A stretch of DNA of 64,000 nucleotides from Semisulcospira habei. Its lineage: Eukaryota; Mollusca; Gastropoda; Semisulcospiridae. Shown here one piece after another: positions 33,253 to 46,119 of this stretch (positions are counted from its first letter, which is position 1; every line of letters begins with the position of its first letter). The stretch spans positions 122,436,451-122,500,450 of the forward strand of contig BTPG01000002.1 of the NCBI GenBank assembly GCA_036245525.1, given 5' to 3'. The position numbers and the translations under genes were made by a program. The notes beneath the pieces were generated by a model. It made no database searches, was not told where the DNA came from, and saw nothing but the letters and a program-made list of their open reading frames with translations.

Positions 33253-36200
33253 GATTAAGATGTACCAGATTTAAAAGTTTCATTCTTTGGCACGTGACAC
33301 GGTTAGATTTAAAATCCAATTACAGTTAGTTTTTCTTATGACTCACAGTTAGTTTTTCGTATGACTCACTGTAGCAATGCCCACTCAAAATTAAGACACT
33401 ATCTAGTACTGTAGAAATGCATCCATTTAATCCATATCATACTGAGGCTAAAAGCTTCAATTTTGTCCACTGCCATATGCAAGCTACATTATAGTACTTA
33501 CAGATAAGGATATAGACCAATGGCTTTAGAGTTTAGTTCAAGGGTGGTGCCAGAATAGCATGGCACCTAGAGGCACCAAGCTATTCTAGCACTACCCTTA
33601 ACTATTTAGTCACACTTATTTCACACATTGGTGTATTTTGAATATAAGGGTTAAAAGAGTTCTTATTTCTGAGTATATTGCAATTTCAATTTTCAGAATC
33701 GGGACGAAAACTTTCAGAGATATGGCAGATCTAGGGCGGCAATTTTCACCTTGGGTGGGCCAGATAGGGCTCTTCATTACATGACTAATAGTCTAGCAGC
33801 TGCCCTTCACAGATGATCAGCCGTTTATGAGATAGTGATTTACTAGAGAGTAACAAAGGTTTGGGTATATCAAAATGAAGTCTAGTATGAATAAAAGCAG
33901 TGCACACTCGTTTTAAACTGCCAGAGGATGGAGACATTTTTGTGTAGCACATTTTGTTTCCAGTACGGCTGCAGACGAAACCAGGACAGTAGTTTACACG
34001 GGCCTCATTGTTCCTGTATTCAGTGGTAGCTATGCACTGTATGTCATTTAAAAGGATTTCATTTACTTTTTAAGTAAAGTTTCACACTTAGTTATATTAA
34101 GAGAAGACACAACTATGAGAAAGCTTGCCTTTAGCTCAAATATCGTTACTCAACAATAAGGTATCCCAAATCACGTGATCTTCACATGATACATGAGGAC
34201 TCATTGCCGTGAATTTTGGTGTGCCGAGGAGTTCTTTTTGATTTGTTCTACATAAGCTTGTTTCCAAAAAAACCGAATGTACAAAGTTGCTTTGTGCATT
34301 TTTATGTCTTGATAAAGGTTTATCACGTTTATTTTCATTCATTTTACCATCGCTTTGCCCGTTTCATTTCAACACCACAGCACCAAAACAAACGCTATCT
34401 TCGAAACCTATGTCCGAAGTGCAACATGCTGCATGCTGTAAAAAAGAAAGAGTGCCACACCACTTGCTTTTAACTGTCATGGCTGAACAAAGTTTCGGAA
34501 TTTGATTAATTATTTATTATTGTAAAACTTAATTCAATCAGTTGCACTGGCAAGCTGTGTTGTGATGTGCAATCACTGCCAGTGCCAATGCAGTCTCGGT
34601 GATCACTGATGGTACAGTACACTTCACACAGAAAAAATACACAGCACAATGTGAACACGCTTGGAAGTTCATGCAAATTGCAATGCTTTGTTTAAAATTA
34701 AACCCTATCTTGCTAGCCTACTGCACAAAAGACGAACTATTTTGCTGCTGTATAATTTGCACTTGCAGTTTGTCTGCATATACTATAGACATTTGCAGTT
34801 CGCTGCAAGGATTCTTAGCAGCTGGCATTAGCACTGACACTTATATATATATTGGGATTAAAACGAGAAAGAAACGGAGAAAGAATTAAATCATCTCTGT
34901 GTCACCTTTCTCCTTTTCTTTCTCGTTATTAAATTTTAATAAATCAATAATAAGTCAAGTGATCAAAATGAATGAGATATGTTTTATGATGAACAGCTAG
35001 TTAAAGGGAGGGGGGAGCCGGGGGGAGAAGATGAGGCACATACTTTATAATGTACACATACTATTTCTTTTAGTGTTTCCATCACCCACTCATAACACCA
35101 TTGGGCTTGATGAGTTCTCATGTTTTCAATATTTGAGTGATTTACAAAATACATACATGTACTTGCTGCTGTTATATGTGGCTATTTGGACGGTGCCGTC
35201 CAAGCAGATCGTAGGCTATTTGGACGGCACTTGTAAAGGGAAACTACTCCGTGAGTATGTGATATCACACGTGATTGTGTCGCGAGCATATGGCCTTGAT
35301 TTACACTCTATGCTACGGTCCAGAGTGGTATTGAATACTGAAGATGCTGATAACATAGCATTTGTTTTTCTTTAGTGAAGCAACTAACAAAAAGCTGACA
35401 AACAAACTATTACAGGCTACTGACGGTAACACAATAACTTGATTACGTATGATAATCAAAATACAATACACACAAAATTTAAGGCACAACTGAAAATACC
35501 TGAAATCAGATCTAGAAAAGAAAAGGACAAAATTTGATAACAAATTAACACACGTACAGTAGAACCTCCAATGAACGGTCACCCTTGTTGTCAACATTTT
35601 ATGTTCTTTTTTTAAAGTTGTGCAGCACCGAGACGATTTCCTACTGTATTTTTACTATATGGCAATAAAGTTCTATCTTATCTTACGTGAAAACGTGGCC
35701 GCCGTAAACGGCAGGTGACCCTTCACAGGAGGTTTGATGAAACCGGACATTATACCCTTGTGACACTTGGATAGGAGCACTGATATGGCTGAGCCACTAC
35801 CAAAACGGGACCTTGGTCGGTGTCGTCTTCATGCTTCTGTGAACTGTGATGCATTTACTAGTGACTATGATCTTCTTGGTGTGATGAAAGATAATAAAAT
35901 TGTGCTTGCGTGTACAGTCTGTACTAGTACGGGAGAGAGAAAGAGGGATGCATGTCGCTTGCTGCCGTGTTCTTGTCTTAAACAGGTAGGCAGATAGGAG
36001 GGGGCGGGTGCCAGCAGAGTACAGAGGGTGTGGCAATGACACGAGCCGCAGTCAATGTCCCGTCTCCTTACTGTCCCGATACTGAATTACCGAGCGGAGG
36101 CAAAATGTGTTTTCCGGCCTATGTGTAACCATTTTCTTTTTCTCACCATTTTCCCCTTGGCTAAGCGTGTGTAGCATGGAATCGTTTGAACTGACTTTAC

Positions 36201-39200
36201 GGTTTGTGGCTGGCGTCAGTATATGAAACTGACAAGTCATGCGGCATTTCAGTACTAACTGGCAGCTACTAATTCGTTTTGATGCCGTGATTTTTTGACT
36301 GGCTGTGGAATTCATAGATCTCCTGAAGAATATAAGGGAATGTTCTGGATATACGAATCAGCCCATATCCGAAAATTATAAACACAAAGACCATGCGCAT
36401 GTACGCCGCACTAGATTCTCATGAGCCCCCGCAGTCGACTGCAGGGGCACACGACTGAGTCGGAATGTCAGTACACAGGCCTACAAGTCGATCACAGCAC
36501 TGTTATACCACAAACCGTATAGTGTATGAGTGCTGAGATGGACTCGATTTGGAGTACTTACTGATACACGCGTTTGCCGCGTACGCCCTCAATTCGCATG
36601 AACCCCTTCCATCTGCCGGCAGGTGCGCGTGAGAGTTTCTGCCATTTTGGCCCCCGGGGCGAAAGAGCAGTTACGTTATTGGAAGATCACAGTAAACCGA
36701 CTTATGTGGACACGGCCGTCAAGTAGATGGCGCAATCTATGTTACAGACCGCATACACAGCTCACGAGCCGATGGCACAACCACCTGGAAGAAGCACGAT
36801 TCTTGAATTTCAGTTAGTTTGTGCTTAATTCTTCATACGAATTAAAAACAGTCGCCCACGGACAACAGTATTGGCGGTGTCTCGTCCATCTTCAGTGACG
36901 GGATCGACTGTAAGAAACTGAATTTGCGCGAATATTTTGTGAGAATCCCGCGAGATTTCACCAGTGCCATCCAAATAGCCTACTATCTGCTTGGACGGCG
37001 CCGTCCAAATAGCCACTTCCTTATTTTTTTTATTGGCTTTGTCATTTCACTGAAGATTTACAGTCCCATACTTTAAGCCTGTCCTACCTAACGCACATGG
37101 AGGTTGACTGTATCATTGATATGTGTGTCTAGGTAGCGTTTTGTTTGAGGTAGCAGTTGTGGCCTCACCTTATAAGTTTGGTGCCCCTGTGCATGTGGCC
37201 ACCAGTACTATTTTTACAAAACTGATGGCTGCATGTGCAGGTTAGTTCAGGGTATCACTGATCAATGTGAACTGGGCAGCCTATTGTGTGAAGTGATCAG
37301 TGGTGGCATGATCCATGATCCATGATGTCTGTGTGCATTTGGCCACTGGTATTGTTTACACAGGTGCTGTTTACAGGACTAGTGGCTGAGTATGCATGCA
37401 TATTAGTTCTGTTATTGTTATCAGGTGTGAGCTTATGTCTAAGTTTTGGTGCCCCTCTGCATGAGACCAACAGTAGTGGGTGGGGTTGAAAGAGGGGCAG
37501 TATGGCACCTATTACCGTGTATGTTGTATGCTGATGTGTATGTACAAAACCTACATTACAAACAAACATAAATAAATAATTAAAATAAATAGTTATTTGG
37601 GTTTAACGCCGCGCAGGTGACTACGGCCATCTCACGGCGGTTAAACAAATAAAGTAAGTCAAAACTACCTGGGACATATGAATGCCAAGTAAGATTATGA
37701 ACTTGCACAGATATACATTCTTTTGGTGGGTGTTTTCGGTTTTGTGTGTGTAACTGGAGTGGGGTTGGGAGCGAGCGGTATGGCACATATTACCATGTAC
37801 ATGTATGTTCTTATGCTGTATGCTGATGTGTATGTATACAAAACCTACATTACAAACAAACAAAATAAATATATAAATAATAAGATAAAGTAAGTCTAAG
37901 GTACCTGGGACATATGCATGCTAGGTAAAGGATAGATAACTAGATTATAAACATACACAGATGTGCATGTCTTTTGGTAGAAGTTCTGCGGTTTTGTATC
38001 ATGTGTATGTGGGTAAGGGTTGGAATCGGGCGGTATGGCACCTATTACCATCTATATATGTATATTTTCTTCTTGTATGCTGATGTGTATGTACACAACC
38101 TGCATTACAAACAAACAAAAGTAAATAAATGAATAATTTAAATAGTTATTTGAGTTTAATGCCGAGCAGGTGACTAACGCCATCTCATGGCGGTTAAATA
38201 AATAAGATAAACAAGATACCTGGGACTTATGAATGCTAAGTAAAGGATAGATTATGGACATGCACAGATGTACTTGTCTTTTTGTGGGTGTTCTGTGGAG
38301 TGGGGTTGGGAGTGGGAGTATGGCACTTATGTTCTCATGTTGTATGATGATGTGTATTGTACAAAAACTACATTACAAACATAATAAATAAATAAATAAT
38401 TTAAACAAATAAGATAAAGTAAGTCAAAGGTACCTGGGACATATAAATGCTAAATAAAGGATAGATTATGAACATGCACAGATGTGCATGTCTTTTGGTG
38501 TGTGTTCAGCGGTTTTGTGTGTGTATGTGGGGAAGGTTGGGAGTGGGCAGATGGCACTTGTTACCATAATTAAATATATGTGTATATTTTCTTGTTGTAT
38601 GTACAAAACCTACTTTACAAACAAACAAAAATAAATAATAAATTTAAATAAATAAAATAAGGCAAATCAAATATACCTGGGACATATGAATACCAAGTAA
38701 AGATTATTATGAACATGCACAGATGTGCATGTCTTTGATGGATGTTCTGTGGTTTTGTGTGTGTATGTGGGGTGGCCTGGGGAGCAGGTGGCACCTATTA
38801 CCATATAGGTGTACATGTATGTTCTCATCTTGTATGCTGATGTGTATGTGCAAACGTACATCACAAATAAATAAAATAATAAATTGATAAATAAAATAAG
38901 TTGGAGATACCTGGGACCTATGAATGCATGCTAAGTAAAGGATAGATTATGAACATGCACAGATGTATGTAACAGACCTAGCCCACCCGACCCCCCCGAC
39001 ATCTAGCCGGCAGAGACCGACCTACCCATCAGCTGTGACAGACCCAGCCGGGAAGAGATCAGAAAAGCAGTGGCATTTTTGAAGAATGGCAAAGCAGCAG
39101 GGCCAGATGGCATCCCAGCGGAGTCTCTGAAAGCAGACCTAGAGACAACAGTTGAGATGCTGTACCCACTGTTTGGAAAGATCTGGGAAGAGGAGGTGAT

Positions 39201-42200
39201 GCCAGCTGACTGGAAGGAGGGGTACCTAATCAAGCTTCCCAAGAAAGGCGACCTCAGCAAGTGTTCCAACTACAGAGGAATCACCTTGCTGTCAGTACCA
39301 GGAAAGGTCTTCAACAGGATCATCCTAGAGAGAATGAAGAGCTCCGTTGACCCCCAGCTGAGAGACCAGCAAGCAGGATTCAGGAAGAACCGATCATGTA
39401 CAGACCAGATCGCCACTCTCCACATCATCGTGGAACAGTCTCTGGAGTGGAGCTCCCCGCTGTACGTCAACTTTGTGGATTATGAGAAAGCATTTGACAG
39501 CGTGGACCGAGAGACTCTGTGGAAACTCCTACGACACTACGGTGTACCCACAAAGCTCGTCCGCCTGATCAAGAGCAGCTATGATGGCATGACATGTCGC
39601 GTGATCCACGAAGGGCAGTTCACCAGAGAGCTCCAGGTCAGAACTGGTGTCAGGCAGGGGTGTCTGCTGTCTCCGTTCCTCTTCCTACTGGCCATAGACT
39701 GGGTCATGAAGATGACCACAGAGCACAGACGAAGTGGAATACAGTGGACACTGTGGACACAGCTTGACGACCTCGATTTTGCAGACGACTTGGCATTACT
39801 GTCCCACACTCATCAACAAATGCAGGACAAGACCACGAGGCTTGCTGACATCTCGTCCCAAGTGGGCCTCACCATTCACAAACAGAAAACAAAGACAATG
39901 AGGCTGAACGCAACCAGGGAAGAACCAGTCTTGCTTGCTGGCACCCCGTTGGAGGAGGTGGAGTCCTTCACCTATCTCGGGAGCATCATAGACAAAAAAG
40001 GCGGCACTGATGCAGATGTCAGAGCACGAATCGGTAAAGCCAGAGCAGCCTTTCTCCAGTTGAAAAAAGTGTGGAGTTCCAGAGAGCTGTCACAACACAC
40101 CAAAGTCCGGATTTTCAACTCCAATGTAAAAGCAGTTCTCCTATATGGAGCAGAGACATGGAGATTGACAAAAACCACAGTCAACAGAGTACAGACCTTC
40201 ATGAACAGTTGCCTTAGAAGAATTTTGAAAATCCACTGGCCAGAGAAGATCAGCAACGTCAGACTCTGGGAGAGAACAGAGCAGATAACAGCAGAGAATG
40301 AAATTGGGCGAAGAAGATGGGGATGGATCGGTCACAGTCTGAGAAAGCCAGCTTCCAGTATCACTAGGCAGGCATTGTCATGGAACCCCCAGGGAAAGAG
40401 GAAAAGAGGTAGGCCGAGAAACTCCTGGCGTCGAGACCTCCAAGCAGACATCAAGAGACTGGGAACCACCTGGAGTAGAATCGAAGGAGAAGCACAGGAC
40501 AGGAGTTGCTGGAGGTCTCTCGTCGACGGCCTATACCCGGGTAGGGGTGACAGGCGTAAGTAAGTAAGTACAGATGTATGTATATTTAAAAAAAAATTTC
40601 CTCTCCTTGGTGGCCACCACCATACCACTAGTGATCATGTGCATCAAGAAACTCCTTCCATCCATAATTAAAAGGATATATGTAAGTGAATACATAAATA
40701 AATCAATAATAAATAAATAAATAAATAAATAAAACCATGTAATATAATGGAGAGGGCTACCATCTGTATTGTGTCTTATGCATTCCTGATAAAGCTTAAT
40801 CATAAGAGTTCTTGTGAGTACTTGAGTGCGGATTGGTTGAATGGGTTGCAAAAACTAAAATTTTTATATTTAGGTGTTTAGCTGAACATGGTGCCATAGA
40901 TGGGAATGGTTTTGAGATGGATTTCAGTCTGCCTGGCTTTGTGCTTAAGACCAGTCGGATAAGAGTGTGCTTGACCAGTTAAAAATCCCATCTCCACTAA
41001 TAAAAAAAGAGCAGACCTACACGAGCCGTTAGGCTGGAAAACAGATGAACAATATGCATGTTGTGTCCAGACAAAAAGTCTTCAGAATGTTGAAGATGGT
41101 CGGCAGACACAATGCACAACATGCACGAAGGGAGTTTACTTTCGATATGCTTTCCTCCAACAAAAGACCGAGTTCTATGGGAAAGGCTATTTTCAAGACC
41201 AGGAAAAATAACGAATATGATGTTGATAAGATGTACTTCAAAGTTCAAATCTAAAATAATCTCTGTTTCACTTCAGGAGCAAAGTAAAGCTGTATCAACC
41301 GTGCACATCTGCTTGACTTCTTTCGAAGGCATCTTGCTGACCACCATTTTGAAACTAGCGACGCGAGTATGGTTACGGCATAAAAATATGACTTTTTAAA
41401 TTATTTTATCGTAAATAATAGTATCATGTTTACTTGCACATGATTTTAATTTACTCACTGGAATAAACTTGTAACTTGTAGTTGTATGCTTGAAATTTTC
41501 AATGTTATGCACAAAAAATGTCTTGCACCTTATCCAGGCCGTGTACAAGGACTGGTTTCCTCACAGCGAAAAAAAGCTTTGGAAAAACACTTCTACAAAA
41601 ATGTCTCCATCCTAAGGACAAATATTGTTACTATGCATAAACCAAATGGCATTAGTACCTTCGTTTCGTACCTACAAACCATTGTTATTCTTTTGACGAA
41701 CTACTTATCTCTGCAGAAATTACGTAAGCTGCTAGACTATAAATTAAGGGAAAACAAATGGGCAGCAATCGTCTGCACAAATTTCAGAGGTAGAAGTCAC
41801 AAAACTTGACCAATATAGGTGAAATTTTACATACTTACTGAATTTGACATGCCGAATTCAACTGCGCTGATGGCAATGTGGTAGCTTGATTGTATGGTTG
41901 GTAATTTGCATAAATTTGCATAATTTTAAGAGTATTTTATAAATAGTCATGTCTCTGTGCTGATATAAACCCCAAATGCTTAACGTTTTAAATTGCATGT
42001 TGAAGAAGTGCAAACATAAGAAACTACAATAAACATAACAAGACACATAATCATCAATAACTAATTAGCATAATTAATTAAATCTTAATGAAAGTGAAAA
42101 CCAACAGTTCATTTTTCATAGATAACACAAGTTTTGTTGTTTTTTTAAAAAGTATTACAACACCAACCCAGACTTAAGTACACACTAATTAAGACTAATT

Positions 42201-45200
42201 AGCATAACAAGATCATATGTTACTAGCGGCAGGATTTTGAAGTAATAGTTTCTAATACTATACATTATTTTAGAGATCCTGCTGCTAGAGGTACAAGTAT
42301 GCCTAAGTTGACATTCTTATTATCTAGGTGAGTTATCATTACATGGTAATCATCCGATTAAAGTTTAGTAATTAGAGATAATGAGCTCATATCATTAACG
42401 GATAAGTGAAAATAGCCACAAAAAAAAGCATTAAAATTTGAATTTGGAAGAAAAACAAAAATGTTGTGATCAGTGGATCAAGAGTCTTCTTCATTAGCAC
42501 AGTACAAAACAAATGATCTACACAATAATTAAGAACTAATTTGAATAACAAGATTAAATTTTAAACATTAAAATAATAATCAGAATACTAACACTAACAA
42601 GAAGAGATTAATATAAGTGAAAAGTTAAACAACACACTGTTTAATTTTACATGTCTTTGCCAACATATCATATCTGCACTTGAATCATGAAATTCAAGGC
42701 CAACACATTTGCACAGCGAAGCAGATGACAGCGCGCTATGCTAACTACCCTCTACTCTCAGATAGACTTGTCCTATTTATGTGAAGTACGTTGCATTAGT
42801 AGGCGAGTGAAGGGGACACCCACATGGAATGGACTGGCCCATACTAGAGCCGTGGACATCTCGATCAAAATTAAATGAATACAATTAAATTCATTATGTT
42901 TCCATCAAACACAAGGAATATGCACTCAACGTATATAATTCTGGATTCGTTTGCACAGCCACTAATTAAAATAAAATATAATGTTGATAAAATGCACCAC
43001 GTTAGCAATAAACCTAGGATTTTTAGACCACGATATCCTAAAACCCACGCCACGCAGCTCGGAGCCAAAGATTGAGGCAAATTTACAACGGCGCTGTACG
43101 TTTTTCTCTCACTATGCTCACAAATGTCGCCTCAGACCACCATCTGCTTACCTTAAGAATGAAGCTCAAGCTAAAGAAAAGCCGCACAGAGACAACAAGA
43201 AGACAGCGCTATAATGTAGGCCTCCTGAGAGAAACTGGAGTTAGAGAAGAGTTCAAACTGGTGCTGTCCAACCGGTTTCAAGCGCTACAGGAGCTAGTAA
43301 ATGAAGAGGAGGCGGTCACCACAGAGCAGCAGTGGAGGGCAGTTAGAGAGGCGCTGAACTCAACCTGCAAAGACACTGTAGGGTTCAGGAAACACCACCA
43401 CAAGGACTGGCTGTCGGCACAGACCTTGAAGAAGATAGAAGCGAGGAAGCAGAAGAAAGCAGCGGTCAACAACAGTCGCACGAGAGCAGCCAAAGTAAGG
43501 GCACAGGGGGAATACTCGGAAGCCAACCGCGAGGTGAAGAGGAGTATCAGGGCAGACAAGAGGGCCTACACAGACAGCCTGGCAGCAGAGGCAGAAAAGG
43601 CAGCAGGCAGCGGCAACATGAAACAGCTCTACAACATTACCAGAAGATTGTCGGGTAAGTATGGCCATACAGACAGACCAGTTTTTTTGAAGATCAGCAA
43701 CGTCAGACTCTGGGAGAGAACAGAGCAGATAACAGCAGAGAATGAAATTGGGCGAAGAAGATGGGGATGGATCGGTCACAGTCTGAGAAAGCCAGCTTCC
43801 AGTATCACTAGGCAGGCATTGTCATGGAACCCCCAGGGAAAGAGGAAAAGAGGTAGGCCGAGAAACTCCTGGCGTCGAGACCTCCAAGCAGACATCAAGA
43901 GACTGGGAACCACCTGGAGTAGAATCGAAGGAGAAGCACAGGACAGGAGTTGCTGGAGGTCTCTCGTCGACGGCCTATACCCGGGTAGGGGTGACAGGCG
44001 TAAGTAAGTAAGTAAGATGCTCACAAATCTGAACTAATAGTTACAAAACACGTATCACTTTTTAGGAAAATGAACATAGAATACGAAGATATATTATATA
44101 TGTTATTTTGGTATGTTATAAAGGTATACTGGCTAATTTTAACGTTAAAGTTGACAAAATTAGTCACCGCCATAACTCATGAACCACTTGGTCGATCGCA
44201 AAATAACAAACTGGAACGGATTCAAGATTCTCTTCTGATTGGATGCCAAATTCTGTGTTCTACGTCATCACTGCAAGCCGTACGGTCGGTTTGAATATTT
44301 ATGACCATTTAGTGCTCACGCGTCGCCAAGCCCATTGCGGCGCGGTGGGCGTGAACACCCAGTCCCACTGGTAAATCGTGATTTATTTTACCGAAAAACA
44401 ACAGCAAAAACACAAACAAGGTATCAAATGATAAAATTATGTTCTTTCACAATGAAATAAGCACAGCTATTACAGTTGTTGAGAAATCTCTATTCAAAGT
44501 GTATGACCCCACTGACTTCCCCATATTCTACACTTTTCCAGGGCTCAGTAGGCATTGTTACTCACTCAACGGCAAATCCAGCTGTGATTGACTCTTGACT
44601 AGTCTAATGTCTCAGATTTTTCTCTTATTGTTTGAATAAGCAAGATAGGCTAGTTGTATGGTATAAGACGTATTTACATTTACTTTTAACATATGACAAA
44701 TTTGCGATTCACTTCCCCTTTTTTATTTGTAATTTTCTTGTGTTTTGTTTGCAGCTGAAAACAGGGAGAAATTCAAGGACTTCGTGAATGAGCTTGCCAC
44801 AATTAAAGTCGAGGAGGTAAAACTAAAAAGCCAAAAAAATATCACGTTTAACTTTGGGCACAAATCAAAATTTAAAGTAAATAAGTTGACTTTGCTTACA
44901 TCAAGGTCAGGTGATACAAAAGTTGGTTTTAAAATATAATATGTGTCCAAAATTTTTATAACATTATTAACAAGAACAGTTTTGAACCCTGTGACCTCTT
45001 ATATTATCAGGCATGCCTACCCATACGGAATTTCCGTATTTTTTACGGAAATTTTAAAAATCGAGCTAGCGCTACGGAAAATATGGAGACTTGTTTTACG
45101 TTACGGGGAAAAAAAAAAAAAATCAAACAAACTCGTTGGCCTGTGGTTGGCCGTGACAGGTTTCCGACAGGTCGTATAGCCATTGCCCACGACGCAGCTA

Positions 45201-46088
45201 CGCTTTTATCTTTGATATTGAGATGTTAAAGGATCTAAATAATATGAATTTTTCTCTGCATCAAAAATATCGTTGTTGTTAACATAATCCAAGTGTTTAT
45301 TTTAGTTTAAAGGTGTGGGTGAAGTTGTACAATAAAAGATATTCTAATCTGACAAAAAATGCAATTATTTTGCATTTTGTTTTAAATTAGTACATAAAAT
45401 AATAAAAGAAGTACCTAACGGAGAAAGAAACACGCTGAGAAAAGACGGGTACAACACAATTTATTAATATTTCGGGTAAATACCCTTTGTCAAAATAGAC
45501 AAACAAACAGAGAGATTAGCCGCTACTTATCTTCATTGGCAGAAGGAATGTGGCAACTGATTGGTCTGGATTGCATAACATAATAATTTATATGATTTCC
45601 TAATTTATCATTAATATTAGTTGCCTTTTAAATCTAGAAATAAAGTAAATGTTGGAGTTAGTCAAATTAAAACAATAACAAGGGGAGTAAGCACACTAGA
45701 ACACTTTGCTCGATTACGTCCCTTTATTTAAACCAACCTGTCGGGGTCTGCTTTCCTTTGGTTTGACCTAGGTTCTAGGTGCAATGATCAGACAATTTCG
45801 CACTGTGCAAGTTTTAAAAAATATTAAAAACAGGGCACCCAACCATTATTTAACCCATTACAGAGATGTGCAAACTATGTGTCCTGGTCAGTGATGTGTG
45901 TGTCATTTTTATTTTTGCGCTTGTGCTAATATAAAAGGCACAATATAAAAAACAGTGCAGAAATAATAGGTAACAATAGTAATAGTATTACTGAAATTTC
46001 AAATAGCTAGTACTGAAATTTCAAATAGCTAGTACTAAAACTTCAAATTGAGGGTAGGCATGCCTGTATTATCTGAAGTTCACGAAAA

Positions 46089-46119
<31 letters not shown>

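Larger units (their letters stand above)
33091..44754 (+). other. Sowah intron 1 (11.7 kb)
   Basis: Contains a CT microsatellite, one long TTAA MITE, an inverted-repeat element (35178-37016), a tandem array (37400-38958) and two RTE insertions. Between 40583 and 43113 the sequence is AT-rich and shows only short unsupported frames. Confidence 0.8.

Noticed and set aside
37297..38864. Series of similar minus-strand small proteins ('MFVCNVGFV' type)
   Set aside because: They are produced by the tandem array units read backwards. The frames break differently in each unit and show no sign of selection.
37400..38958. CRISPR-like array
   Set aside because: The units are long, unequal and without short identical repeats separated by unique spacers; the setting is a eukaryotic intron.
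41045..41809. Short open frames at 41.0-41.8 kb
   Set aside because: No domain, no splice support, and codon use follows the AT-rich background.
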